A DNA stretch of 64,000 nt from Trema orientale (GCA_002914845.1 JXTC01000280.1:24948-88947), one strand, 5' to 3'. Positions 1-11,926 are shown, counted from the first letter of the stretch. Notes: a model not told the origin generated them from the letters alone. Made by a program: numbers and translations.

Positions 1-11
1 CAGTTAATTAA
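1..11 (+). CDS. Last codons of an upstream class III peroxidase gene (partial)
   Basis: Reading in the frame that ends at 11 gives Val-Asn-stop, the same C-terminus as the complete peroxidase gene at 2474-4158. The DNA that follows (12 to about 388) is nearly identical to the 3' flank of that gene. The body of this copy lies outside the window. The sequence starts at almost the same point where the copy at 8474 is cut by an N, so this end may be a contig edge. Confidence 0.75.
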
Positions 12-388
12 TGCCGTATAAGGCCTTATTTCTTCCGTTAAGCGATTGAATTTGTTTAAATTATTTGGTTTGTTCTGCTTTGTGTCCACCTAATTATCTT
101 GTTTTTCCTTTTTGTTTTTATTTTTCTGGCTTGTGGTTGCACTAATCTAGCCTTTGTATTATTTTTTTCTTAAGTTTGTTTGCATTACAGTCAGTGTTGC
201 ATTATTTGTTTCTATCCCAAAGTCAATAAGACAATAATTACTTTTTATTCATTACACAGTGCATACCCGAAACTTTGTAATATCTTTTTATATTTCATAT
301 AAGTCCAAGGTTTTATATATATTTATATAAGTAAATTAATGTATTGTGATGTTAACTATATAATATGACAATAACACAGTAGACATGC
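12..388 (+). other. 3' flank of the upstream peroxidase copy
   Basis: This stretch matches 4159-4540 downstream of the complete peroxidase, with small indels, and matches more weakly the DNA behind the dead fragment (5462-5640, continuing after the SINE at 5818-5990). It holds no reading frame. The match shows that the duplicated unit included the 3' untranslated region and some intergenic DNA. Confidence 0.75.
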
Positions 389-2378
389 TCGAAAAATAAA
401 ATTATAAAGTAATGAAAAAATTTCAAATGAAATAAAACATACTCGCCATGGAGAATCAAGAGAAAAATTTATATCCAGAAACCTAAGAAAGAGCAAATCA
501 AAATATTACATAATTACATAACAAACTCACTCATTTATTGCTTTTCTTTTCTGAAAAAAAAAAGAGAAAAATTAATCAAAATAATCAAATTCAAAAGTCT
601 AAAATTTCAAATCCCCTTGTCCCAATTCGGCGAGGCATCCAAACAAACCCGTCGGACTTCCTCCTCTTTGCAATGCCGCCCTTCTCTTGCTCCGCCCTCT
701 ACCTAAATCATGACGGATTACATTTTTAATGAGTGTCAATTCTATCTTTCAATAGAACAAATTGGTCAAATTCTAGACAGAGAGTACAAATCTAGGAAAA
801 TTTAGATGTAGAAATATAATTTTGTACAAACAAAAAAATTGGAGTTAAAGCTGCAGATGTTCATGATATTTTTTTTTCTTTTGCAAATAATCCTAAAAGA
901 ATTTATTTCAACTAGATGAAATTTTTTTCAAAGGACTTTAGTTCATTTCTTCTCAAAATCAGTTAATTTACAATCTCTGGTCGCATTTGACCAGTGCATA
1001 TACTTCTAAAGAATAAGTATAAAATGATTGCACACTAATTGAAGACTTTTTTCCTTTATTAGTGATAGATTTTCAAGTGTTAAAAATTCCATGCTCGAAT
1101 GATCTGTTGATTTTGTTCTGGTAGCTACAGACTTTCGCTCTCATGGAGTACTTATGGGTGTCCTATTTATGTCTCCTCTGATCATTACATATTACCATGT
1201 ACATTTTATCCTTGTTTTTTTTTCCCTTTCTTCGGCTATTAAAGCTTGTATCACGAAAGACAAGAAGAGTTATATATTCCTTGAGTCTCAAAGATTTAGT
1301 ATTCATAGGATCATTCAACTCCAACATGGACAAATATCACATTAACTCATTCCATTATTAAAATATTGGATTGCGGGTGATATCAATCATTTTTAAATAA
1401 TTAGTTATTGATTGCTGTGGAAAGGTTTAATTTATATAAGTCCGACAGAGATTAAATAGAACTGTTAGTCAATTTGCACACGATACGGACAAAAAACCAT
1501 TTTTAATGCTAATGTATATCAGAAGAATAATACATTAAAAAAAAAAAACCAATTTCTTTTATATGCGAATTAAGATGTGAGCATAAAAGAACGAAATCCT
1601 AAAGCTTAACAATGTCCCCTTTTATGATTGTTAAAAAGAGAACATAGATGTTAAGTCCCTAATTCGTGTGTGGTAAGTTGTAAGTACTAATGGACAATTT
1701 TCGTCTAAATTAATAGCAAAATTCCAGGTATTACTATATCGATGCAAATTGTTCAAATGGGATAAACATCAGGGGTAACAGGGACCAATATATCCTTTTT
1801 TTTTTAAAGTATGTAATGTCCATGACGTGTGTTAATCATAAGCTGGAATTGATTCTCTAAAGATTCTTGTTCTTATCATTGGATTAATTATTTTTGTACT
1901 TCAAATAATTAAGCCCTACCTTAAAAAAGGAAATAAAAAAGCATAGATATTATAAGCGTCACAGCACATATCTAAGGCGTGGAAGCTAAAGTTACATAAA
2001 ATTAAAGAAAATACTTGTAATTGTTTGCAAGACACTAAAATAGTTAATTATTATTAAAAACAAAAGCACACATATTGAAAGCATCACGCGTATCATATCT
2101 AAAAACGTGCATACTGCATGCTATTATTTGATAGGAGAGCCTTGTAATATCTTATCACAAAGTAAATATATGAATCACTTGCAAATGTTTGCAAGATATT
2201 TTTTTCCAAATAGCTATAGAATCTATTTACACGACTTACACGTTTTTAGGAAGATCGGAATTGAAAATCTAAATAACCACACTATGTAGTGGGACATGGC
2301 TTGGTCGTGCCCAGCATATTACAAAAGGAAAAACCTTGTTCTAAATTCTTAATTTCATGACATATATAAAATTTCTTC
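389..2378. other. Intergenic DNA and upstream region of the peroxidase gene
   Basis: No gene is visible; the short open frames here are AT-rich and chance-like. From about 1200 onward the sequence is recognisably similar to 7410-8380 upstream of the other intact copy, for example around 1360-1450 and 1560-1760. The promoter region was therefore duplicated with the gene and has since diverged. Confidence 0.6.
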
Positions 2379-2386
2379 TATAAATA
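2379..2386 (+). promoter_or_regulatory. Candidate TATA box of the peroxidase gene
   Basis: TATAAATA lies about 88 bases upstream of the ATG at 2474 and would leave a leader of roughly 55-60 bases. The equivalent place in the other copy (about 8381) reads TATATATA within a matching context. Confidence 0.5.
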
Positions 2387-2473
2387 GGAAGCAGAATGTG
2401 ATGTGTGTTCATATTCTCCATAAACAGCTTCAACTAAGTAGAAAGAAGAAAAATAGCACATTATACTAAGAGT

Positions 2474-4158
2474 ATGAAAATGTGTAGCTCTGGTGCTCTA
2501 ATGAGAATTGTGGCCATGGGGCTGGTTTTGTTGAGCTTTGCATGCCAGTCTTATGGTAATCTTCAGTACGGATTTTACAAAGACAAATGTACTGTTCGCC
2601 ATAAAGACGACATCGTTGAGAAAATTGTAGCCCAAGAAGTCAGTAAAGCTTATAGGAAAGACAATAGCATCGTCGCTGCTCTCCTACGTTTGCAGTTCCA
2701 CGATTGTTTTGTTAATGTTGGTATTTCGGATCTTTATATACATAGTATATTATAAATTAAGTTTCATAACATATTATGTTTTGATTATTTTTTAAATTCA
2801 TGCATGCATAACTTGAAGCTGTTTTGAGACCAATAGTTGGTATTATATAGTGAATCAATGTGTTTATATTTCCTTTGTTTATTATAACAATTTGTTTTCA
2901 AAACTAAAAAAATCTGAAATCTCTAAAGCTTGTTTTTTAATCTTTGAAAAGGGATGTGATGCCTCCATTCTACTTGATGGAAATAACACCGAAAAGACTG
3001 CATTTCCGAATCAAAGTCTTCGAGGATACGATCTTATTGACATCATAAAAAAACGTTTGGAAAAAGTCTGCCCCGGAATTATTTCATGCGCTGATATTAT
3101 TGTCATCGCTACAAGAGATGCTATTTCCCTTGCAACTCCACTCACAGTAACGTCCACTCTATCTTTATTTCATAAGGACTAATTAATAACACAGTCGACT
3201 ACTCTCTCATTCTTCCTATTGATATCAACAAAATAAATGACTAATATATGCAGCGGCAGGGAAAGCCATGGAAGTTTAGTGTACAAACAGGAAGAAGAGA
3301 TGGTAAAGTATCAAGTGCTAGTAATACTATCGATCTGCCACCTCCGACAATATCAGTCAAAGATTCCATTAAACTCTTTCAAAAAAAGGGATTGAATGCC
3401 ACTGACATGGTTTTTCTTCTCGGTACAAATTCTTATTCCTTTCATTTCAGTAATTTTCATTAGAAAACGGATATATATATATAGCTGATCTTAACATATA
3501 TATAGTCAAAGCTTTATATATGTATATCAAGAGTGATTATGAACTTGTGGTGGCTGAAGCACAATATTACTTGTAGATTCATCTGTTCTCCAAAGTTTGT
3601 ATTACTGTAGTTGAAGCACATTGTTAGACATTGCTATATAAATTAAAATTACTAAACATAATCACATGGTTCCATATTTATTTTGCTTTGCAACAATGAA
3701 TAAAGTTTCATAGTGCTAATTATCTCTATTATGTAGGTGGCCACACCGTTGGAGTGACACATTGCTCTTTCATCCAAGATCGTCTTTACAACTTTAGAAA
3801 CACTACGAAACCTGATCCGACCATGAATCCAGCACTGATACGGGTATTGAGACGTCGGTGTCCTCAAAGACGTTCAAGTGGTAACAACACCATTAACTTA
3901 GACCAAAATCGTTTCAGTTCGTTGACGGTTGATAACTCTTACTACAAGCAACTGTTGTTGAACAAAGGAATTCTTCGATTTGACCAAGACTTGGCTTCTG
4001 ATAGGAGAACTAAGAATGCAGTCAAACTAATAGCCAAAAGCACATATGAAGAATTTAACATAAACTTCGCTCAAGCCATAGTGAAAATGCAAGCTGTTGA
4101 CGTCATTACTAATCCCAAAAAGGGGCAGATTAGAAGATCATGCCGAGCAGTTAATTAA
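2474..4158 (+). CDS. Class III peroxidase, complete four-exon gene
   Basis: Secreted heme peroxidase (plant family III), which uses H2O2 to oxidise phenolics in the cell wall or apoplast. Exons are 2474-2716, 2952-3146, 3254-3422 and 3737-4158, giving 342 aa with the classic three-intron layout. A signal peptide covers about residues 1-28. The distal motif LRLQFHDCF supplies Arg72, Phe75 and His76, and GGHTVG supplies the proximal heme ligand His205. Eight family cysteines are present (39, 78, 83, 121, 127, 212, 244, 338), so it looks catalytically competent. All junctions are GT-AG and the frame is preserved. It resembles the Prx60-like subgroup from memory, which I have not verified. It belongs to a tandem array with copies at 1-11, 5141-5461 and 8474-11205. 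The first Met is chosen because the signal peptide follows directly; Met at codon 3 is an alternative. Confidence 0.93.
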
Positions 4159-5140
4159 TGCCATATAAGGCCTTATTTCTTCCGTTAAGCGATTGAATTT
4201 GTTTAAATTATTTGGTTTGTTCTGCTTTGTGTCCACCTAATTGTTTTTATTTCCGTATAAGGCCTTATTTCCTTTTTGTTTTTATTTTTCTGGCTAGTGG
4301 TTGGATTAACCTAGCCTTTGTATTATTTTTTTCTTAAGTTTGTTTGCATCACAGTTAGTGTTGCATTATTTGTTTTTATCCCAAAATTAATAAGACAGTT
4401 TATTTTTATTCGCTACAAAGTGCATACCCAAGACTTTGTAATATCGTTATAGATTTCATTTAAGGGCAATGTTATATACATGTAAATGGATTGTGATGTG
4501 AACTATATAATATGACAATAACACAATAAGGCATGAAATCCACTAACTACAATATGGTCGATTACTTTTCATTATGAGGTTGCAATAGGCAAAGTGTAAT
4601 AAAAACTAATTTTCCATGAACTCAAAATCAACAGTTTTATGTTTAGGTTAAGCGAGGCATTAAATTCTAATACTATTCGGTTTGTTCTCCTTTTATTTGC
4701 TTATATCTTGGGCTTGTCGCTAGGCTAATTTGCTGTATGTATCATAATTTGGTTCGTGATTTATTTCAATTTCACTTGTGTTAAATTTGAAAATTCTCCT
4801 AGGTCCAATATATATAGAAAAAGTCATTCCTCAGAATGTGGAAAAAGTAAACAACTATTCTTTCCATAGGATTTTTTTCGTTCATTTTTCTTAACGTTAA
4901 TGACACAAAAATACCCTAAGGAGATATGATTGTAAAAGACTGTTAATCTTTGTATTCTCAGGCTTGTGTATTCGTGATTGTGCTGCACTAATTTGGCGTG
5001 ATTGTTCGTGTTTTCTCGATTCACAATTAGCTATGAATCCATATATTACTTACGCTCCTCAACAAACTATCCTGAAAAATTGACATGAATAATCATAGGA
5101 TTGTTTTTAGATAATACCAATCCATGATTATGTCTAACAT
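4159..5140. other. 3' flank and spacer between peroxidase copies
   Basis: The first 380 bases match 12-388 and form the 3' untranslated region and downstream DNA. The block following the stop contains a short internal duplication of the segment CCGTATAAGGCCTTATTTC (about 4253-4271), absent from 12-388. The rest, 4540-5140, is AT-rich and I see no gene in it. Confidence 0.55.
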
Positions 5141-5461
5141 GGTATGAGGACTGAGGCGTCGGTGTCCTCAAAGATTTTCAAGAGGTAACAAACCGTTAAC
5201 TTAGATCAAAATAGTTTCAGTTCGTTGACAGTCGATAACTCGTAGTACAAACAACTGTTGTTGAACAAAGGAATTCTTCGATTTGACCAAGACTTGGCTT
5301 CTGTTAGGATAACTAAGAACGCAGTCAAACTAATAGCCAAAAGCACTTATGAAGAATTCAACATAAACTTTGCCCAAGCCATAGTGAAAATGCAAGCTGT
5401 TGATGTCGTCACTGATCTTAAAAAAGGACAGATTAGAAAATCATTCCGTGCAGTCAATTAA
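5141..5461 (+). pseudogene. Class III peroxidase exon 4 remnant
   Basis: The fragment matches the last exon of the complete copies from the segment before the RRCPQR motif to the stop at 5459-5461. A one-base deletion near 5188 breaks the frame, and TAG at 5243-5245 replaces a Tyr codon (an Asn-Ser-TAG-Tyr context). Exons 1-3, the catalytic histidines and the heme ligand are absent, so it cannot make an enzyme. The last codons (Ala-Val-Asn-stop) and 3' flank are retained. It is the most decayed member of the array. Confidence 0.85.
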
Positions 5462-5638
5462 TGTCGTATAAGGCTTTTTTTTTTTCATTGAGGGATTAAA
5501 TTCTTCTTAAATTAGATGGTTTGTTCTGTAGCTAGTGACTTTTTTCTTTCTTTCTTTTTTTTTTTTTTAGTTTGTCAGCAACGTTACAATGGGTGTTGCA
5601 TTATTTGTTTTCATTCAACATTAATAAGAGATTAAAAC

Positions 5639-5801
5639 GCCAACTGGGGCTTAGCTCAGTTGGTCCAAAGTTTGAGAGTTGTGTGTGTTTTTGGGGGGGT
5701 CAGGGGTTCAAACCTTGGTAGTGTGTGTGTCATTTTTCTTTAATTTGTAGTAAGTAGTGGTCATTAGTTAAGCCCCACTTTTTTAAAAAAATAATAATAA
5801 T
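5639..5801 (+). mobile_element. tRNA-derived SINE with target-site duplication
   Basis: The head resembles a tRNA: an A box TAGCTCAGTTGG is followed by a B box GGTTCAAACC about 55 bases on, the two parts of a Pol III internal promoter. The 3' end is A-rich with an (AAT)n tail. The element is bracketed by a perfect 16-base repeat, AATAAGAGATTAAAAC, at 5623-5638 and 5802-5817, as left by LINE-type integration. It interrupts the 3' flank of the dead peroxidase fragment. Confidence 0.85.
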
Positions 5802-5949
5802 AATAAGAGATTAAAACACTTTTTAATTCATTACAGTCAATATATCCCTTAAAAAAAATCATAACACTGTGTATATCTCGAGACTAATATCTTTATATGT
5901 ATTTGTATTAATTTGTAACGATACATATGGTTAGTGATGTAAACCAAGA

Positions 5950-6290
5950 ATATATATGGTCATAACGCAGAAAGGCATGTACATGATACATCACTTGTTA
6001 GAGGTTTATAAACACTACAACAAAAACAATAAATAAAAACTCTAACTATTTTAAATAACTGTAGTTAAAATAAAAACAACCACGGTACACTTAATATCAA
6101 TGGTTAAATATAATAAATAGGACTAATGACCGCACTTCAAATCAGTTTCAAATCCTATAATTTTATATATTATTAGTCTTTTTTATTTTTTTTCTCCTAT
6201 TTTCTTTTCACTTTCTCTAAAACTTAATTTTGTCTCCTCCATATATATGGTCATAACACAGAAAGGCACGTATATGACCCATCACTCGGT
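5950..6290. repeat. Short direct repeats around a CACTA-like end
   Basis: About 45 bases beginning ATATATGGTCATAAC at roughly 5952-6000 recur at about 6242-6288. The intervening DNA contains CACTACAACAAAAAC from 6013, which resembles the terminus of many plant CACTA elements, but I see no matching opposite end. It may be a truncated insertion followed by local duplication. Confidence 0.35.
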
Positions 6291-6299
6291 AGGCTGCAT

Positions 6300-7400
6300 T
6301 AGATATTAGAGGTGTACTACACTTTCCCATGAATTTAAGCTCAATAGTAGGATGAAGATGAAAATGGGGTATCTTTAATTGTTCTCTTTCATAAATTGTC
6401 CTTTTTACTTATTTTTTAGTCGGTGAGGTGTCATTATTCTAAGGTGGGATGTATGGGGAGAGAAAAAACAAGGGTGGCAATAGAGCCACAAATAGTTTGC
6501 ATCTTCACAGACATGTCTATTTTACCAATCCTCTCTCCAAGACAATGTCAGATCATTACCCGATAAGAAACATCGCTACCACAGGACTATTATAGTTACG
6601 ACAATCATTCACCGGGGGTTCGGTCGCCAGCTCCCATCTCATTAGGCCACCAACTTCCTTGACCTTCTAGCACTGGGACAGCGGAGCTCCTAAATGAAAT
6701 TTCATCGAGAAAATTAGGCTCTCTATGGCCTTTTTAGAAAAAAATTAGAAAAATATGTGGTCACGGTTTTTTCTAGATTTGGTACTGCATTTTTTTTGAA
6801 AAATAACACTTTTTGAAATTTTTTTGAAAAATATCATTTGTAAAAATAATAACTAATAACCGGTAACCGGTAACCAGTTTTTGAATACTGATAACTAATA
6901 ACTAAAGGTATTTATAATTGGTATATAAGTGGTAACTAGTAACCGATAACCAGTTTTTAATAACTAGTAACTAGTAACTATTTTAAAAATGATATTTTCC
7001 TAAAAAAAATTTAAAAAGTAATATTTTTCTATAAAAAAAGCGTTACACGAGAATTGGGAAAAAAAAAAAACTAATCCACTGTATTTTCATAATTCTTTTT
7101 TATTTTTATAGGTAAAAGTGTTTTGTCTTGTGTCAATCTTCTCAGTTTTTATTGACTCAGGACTCTTGATATTATTTGTTCCCTTATTTCAAATATCTAA
7201 GTCCTAATTTTATATAAAAAAATTTAAAAAACGTAAACACAAAAAAGAAAACAACGCAAAACAAAAACTTCATTTGCCGTAGTTTCCATACCAGTAGTAA
7301 TCAAATCTTTTGCAATTTAATGTAATTGACTCGATTTCTCCAAAAAGTGATAATTACTATTTAATTTTGTTCTTTTATTATTTTTGTTATTAAAAATTTT
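6300..7400. other. Gene-free spacer with a GGTAACC-type repeat cluster
   Basis: Mostly AT-rich and without a credible gene. At about 6845-6985 there is a cluster of degenerate GGTAACCGGTAACC / AACTAGTAAC units, flanked on both sides by similar AAAAATAnnA-rich runs in opposite orientation, which suggests an old MITE. A related GGTTACTT-rich segment with the same kind of flanks lies at about 53640-53760. Confidence 0.4.
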
Positions 7401-7409
7401 ATCAAGAAA

Positions 7410-8473
7410 GGCCGGGAGAGTTGTATTCCTAGTGTCTTTAAGATTTAGTATTCTTAGGATCGTAATTGAAATATTTATAGCTTAGATTCTTAAATACATT
7501 GATTTTCTCATTCACCGTCTTTTAACTCCAACTTCGACAAATATCACATTCCATTATTAAATTATCGGATTGTGGATCTTAATATTATCATTTCTTTATA
7601 ATTAATTATTGGTTGGTGTGGAAAGGAACATGTTATGTATTAATTTAATAAGTCCGAGAGATCATGTAAGACTGTTAGTCAATTTGCAGATGTTACGCAT
7701 ACAAAACCATTTTCAATTCTAATGTGTATTCGAAGAAAAATACAAGAAGAATAATGTTTCTTTTATATCGTACGACATTAAACGAAAAATTAACGAAATC
7801 CTAAAGCTTAACAATGTTTCCTGTTGTAATTGTTAAAAAGTATACATAGATGTTAACTCCTTAATTCATGTGGTAAGTTTGTGAGTACTAATTGACAATT
7901 TTCGTCCAAATTGTTAGTTATATCGATCCAAATTGTTCAAAATGGGATAAACATCATGCGTAACAGGGCCAATATATCTTTTTTTTTCCTGTATAATCTC
8001 CATGACGCTTGTTAATTAATCATCAACACTAAAAACGATTGCGTGGTCCTAGTTACAAAAGATTATACTTTTTTTTTTGTAATAACTAATCAGCAACCGA
8101 ATTTTTAATAATTCTTTTCCCAATTGAACAAATTGTGTTATGAGTAATTATAGGATTCTTTCTTTCTTTTTCTTTTTTTTCTTTTTCAATCACATTGTAC
8201 ATATGAATCGCTTGCAAATATTTGCAAAATATTTTCCAACTAGGACTCGCACGTTTCTAGGAAATCCAACTTAAGAACCTACATAACCAGCTATATAATG
8301 GCCACTTTGGTCGTGCAAAGCATATTGCCAAAGAAAATATAATTTTCAATTCTTAATTTCACGACATAAAATTTCGGCTATATATAGGAAAGAAGAACGT
8401 GATGTGTTTTCATTTCTACAAAAACAGCTTCAACCAAGTAGAAAGAAGAAAAATAGTACATTATACTAAGAGT
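7410..8473 (+). promoter_or_regulatory. Duplicated upstream region of the second peroxidase gene
   Basis: This region parallels about 1200-2473 upstream of the first intact copy. The 90 bases before the ATG are the most similar, including the leader ending in ACTAAGAGT before ATG. A TATATATA stretch lies near 8381. The distal part has small insertions and deletions relative to the first copy, so the two promoters may differ in activity; the sequence alone does not show how. Confidence 0.55.
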
Positions 8474-11205
8474 ATGAAAATGTGTAGCTTGGGTGCTCTG
8501 ATGAGAATTGTGGCCTTGGGACTGGTCTTGATGAGCTTTGCAGGCCAGTCTTATGGTCATCTTCAGTATGGATTTTACAAAGGCAAATGTACTGTTCGCC
8601 ATAAAGACAACATCGTTGAGAAAATTGTTGCTAAAGAAGTAAGGAAAGCTTATAGAAAGGACAATAGCATCGTCGCTGCTCTCCTACGTTTGCAATTCCA
8701 CGATTGTTTTGTTAATGTTGGTATTTCCGATCTTTATATATATATATATATATACACACATATATTATAAATTACGTTTCATAATGTCATATTTTGAGTG
8801 CTATTTAAATTCATTCATGCATATATAACGTGAAGCTGGAGAGAGACTAATAGTTGGTATTAGTGTCAATGTCTTTATATTCGTTTGTTTATTATAACAG
8901 TCTGTTTTTCCAAAACTAGGAAGTTTTGAAATCTCAAATGCTTGCTTTTTAATATTTGAAAAAGGGATGTGATGCCTCCATTCTATTAGATGGGAATAAC
9001 ACTGAGAAAACTGCATTTCCAAATCAAAGCGTTCGGGGATACGATCTTATTGACACCATAAAAAAACGTCTTGAAAGAGTCTGTCCTGAAATTGTCTCAT
9101 GCGCTGATATAATCGCCATTGCTACGAGAGATGCGATTTCCCTTGCAACTCTACTCACGGTAATGTCCACTTTACCTTTACTTCATAAAGACTAGTTAAT
9201 AACAAATTAACAGATCGACTACTCTCTTATTCTCTCTATTGATATAAACAAAATGAAACTAATATATGCAGCGTGCGGGAAAGCCATGGAAGTTCAATGT
9301 ACAAACAGGGAGAAGGGATGGTAAAGTATCAAATGCTAGCAATACTGTCGATCTGCCACCTTCAACAATATCAGTGAAAGATTCCATTAAACTCTTTCAG
9401 AAAAAGGGATTGAATGCCACTGACATGGTTTTTCTTCTTGGTTCGAATTCTTATCCCTTTTTTTCAGTAATTTTCATTAGAAAAATTCTTTATATATATA
9501 TATAATAAATAGAGACATAAATAAATATATAGCTGACAGTCACATATTACTCAAAGCTATAAACATAGATATAGTCATGGATAATGTTTCAAGAGAGATT
9601 TTTATTTTTACTCCATGGATGGGTACTCTAACTTGGGCGGGCCATTAGATTAAAATCTAATGGCTAAAAGAATATTAGTAGATTTACTAAAAAAAATTAT
9701 TATAATTAATACATACATAAATATATAAAGTTATTTAAAACAAAACAAAAATGGGTAACCTAATGCGTTGGTCAATTTTTTTATTTTATTTTTTAATAAG
9801 AAAATAAAACTAGTGAAAAATACTTAATAATCCCAAATTACCTTTTTTTTTAAGAAAATGAAACTAGTAAAAAATACTTAATAATCTCAAATCACTCTCA
9901 ACTATCTTATTCATTGAAAAAAACAACAACAAAAGATGTACAAATTTTAAGTTGTTTCACGCATAATGTTTTTTTTTAATTTCTTTCAATGTAGTTGTTT
10001 TATTCATTTTTTGTTATTTAAGAAAAAAAACTTATTCATAATATGAAAACTATGTTATCTTGGATTTTACCTTTCATAAAGTAAAAAAGAAATTTTATGA
10101 AATATTGAAGATATAATAGTACATATAGTTTTAAATTAAAGGTAATTAAAAAATTAAACTTTAAATTAAATTTTCAAAAAGGAAATAAATTTGAAAAAAA
10201 AAAAGAAATTAACATATTGAATGAGATTAATTGTTATTGTAGGTTTATTTTTAAATTAGTTAAATTTACCTATTCATGGAGCAAAAACAAAAATACCCAT
10301 TGAAAACTCACCCTATAAATATATATATATATATAGGTATATATATGAGGGCACCAATCTAATAAGTATCTTCTTTTACCTCTCTACGTGTTTTTTTCTT
10401 TTTTCAGCCATTAGATTAATTATCTAACAGCTATCATAATTTAAGTAGTTGAAAAAAATAATAATAATAATAATAAATATACATTATTTAATAATTTTCT
10501 CTCTTTATTTTTTTCAATTTATAGCAACATCAATTATTGACTTGAGTGAGATGATCACGTGTGAAACAACATTTTTTTTTTTGGTTCAAAACGTAAGGTG
10601 AAACAACATATTGATAGTGCCACATTACGTGTAGATCCATGTGGCCTCCAGATTTTGTAACATAATCGTTGAAGCACATTGTTAGACATTACTCGAGAAA
10701 AACTACTAAACATTATCACATGGTTCCTTATTTATTTTGCTTTGCAACAATTACTAATTTTCCATATTGCTAATTATCTCGATTGTGTAGGTGGTCACAC
10801 CGTCGGAGTGACACATTGCTTTTTCATCCAAAATCGTCTTTACAACTTTAAAAACACTACAAAACCCGATCCGACCATGAACCCAACATTGGTACGGGCA
10901 TTGAGACGTCGGTGTCCTCAAAGACGTTCGAGTGGTAACAACACCATTAACTTAGACCAAAACCGTTTCAGTTCATTGACAGTCGATAACTCATACTACA
11001 AGCAACTGTTGTTGAACAAAGGGATTCTTCAATTTGACCAAGACTTGGCTTCTGATAGGAGAACCAAGAATGCGGTCAAACTAATAGCCAAAAGCACTTA
11101 CGAGGAATTCAACATAAACTTTGCTCAAGCCATAGTGAAAATGCAAGCTGTTGATGTCATCACTGATCCAAAAAAAGGGCAGATTAGAAGATCATGCCGA
11201 GCAGT
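8474..11205 (+). CDS. Class III peroxidase, tandem copy cut by an assembly N before its stop
   Basis: Exons are 8474-8716, 8965-9159, 9272-9440 and 10791-11205, the first three equal in length to those of the gene at 2474. The signal peptide, the distal LRLQFHDCF motif, the GCDAS motif, SCADII and the proximal GGHTVG histidine are all intact. The frame is open to the N at 11206; only the last Val-Asn-stop is missing, and those codons appear in the same context at position 1. Intron 3 is about 1.35 kb rather than about 0.3 kb because of an inserted inverted-repeat element. An open frame that runs through the N to 11293 joins the peroxidase tail to unrelated DNA and is an artefact. The gene is probably functional in the real genome. 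Confidence 0.88.
9599..10293. mobile_element. Inverted-repeat element in peroxidase intron 3
   Basis: A segment at 9599-9625 (containing TTTTTACTCCATGGATGGGT) recurs in reverse complement at 10267-10293 with about 80% identity. The interior is AT-rich, non-coding, and includes a 22-base palindrome beginning CCATTAGATT near 9642. The same intron in the copy at 2474 lacks this DNA, so it arrived after the duplication. The exact ends and superfamily are uncertain. Just downstream, 10350-10450 resembles half of the MITE family seen at 29836 and 49009. Confidence 0.5.
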
Positions 11206-11206
11206 N
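11206..11206. other. Single-N contig join
   Basis: One N separates the peroxidase exon (ending GCCGAGCAGT) from DNA with no relation to any peroxidase 3' flank in this window. Intact copies continue with TAATTAATGCC. I treat it as a scaffold join. Confidence 0.75.
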
Positions 11207-11338
11207 ACCCCTTATGAGTGGTATGCCCTAAACATGATGTCGCGTGATGTTGAGTGGCTTGACATGTCGAGCACTTTGTCTAGCCAGATCTAAACAGGAT
11301 GAGTGCTAATGGCATTTTTGTCTTCATAATGAACTTAA

Positions 11339-11504
11339 AACTAAAAAAAGATACCGAAAAAAACTATCAAAATAGGTGTATTTCCTAAAGCCACTTTGGA
11401 AAAGGTGTCCAAGAAGAACATAACTAAAAAAAGATACCGAAAAAAACTATCAAAATAGGTGTATTTCCTAAAGCCACTTTGGAAAAGGTGTCCAAGAAGA
11501 ACAT
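11339..11504. repeat. Tandem duplication of an 83-base unit
   Basis: 11339-11421 and 11422-11504 are practically identical copies, containing AAAGATACCGAAAAAAAC. The plus strand around the second unit reads as a lysine-rich open frame for about 60 codons, but 83 is not a multiple of three and stops follow, so I regard it as a coding-like relic of unknown origin. The flanking 11207-11926 shows no gene I can name. Confidence 0.7.
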
Positions 11505-11926
11505 TACGGATCAATATGCAAAAATGGTGAAAGGTCAAGGACCAAAGTTACAATTTACTGATTTTGTTACGCACTTCACAACTCATCGTTTTGAACTAGG
11601 AGAATGTGTGTGCTTATAGTGATATGTTTCAGCTTTATTAACTGCATTTGCATGTCTTGAGGGAGGAGTCCTACACAAATTATCAAGAAGAAGATAATGT
11701 GTACCTAAATTGTAAAGTTCTTTTGAAAAAGAAAAAAAGCGTCACATTATTGGTGAAAAGTTTGAGTACAAATATTGGTGTGCTGATATTACTCTTCAGA
11801 AAAAGGGTGTAATAGATAAAGTAACATCCTTAAAGAGAATACAGAGGCGCAAAGTCTATTTCTAATCTCTATCCACATAATCAGTTTATTCAGTTTAAAC
11901 GAGAATCAGTTCACCTTAAATCTCCA

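Noticed and set aside
10679..11293. 204-codon open frame that includes peroxidase exon 4
   Set aside because: It begins in intron 3 and ends beyond the N at 11206 in unrelated DNA. Only 10791-11205 is exon.
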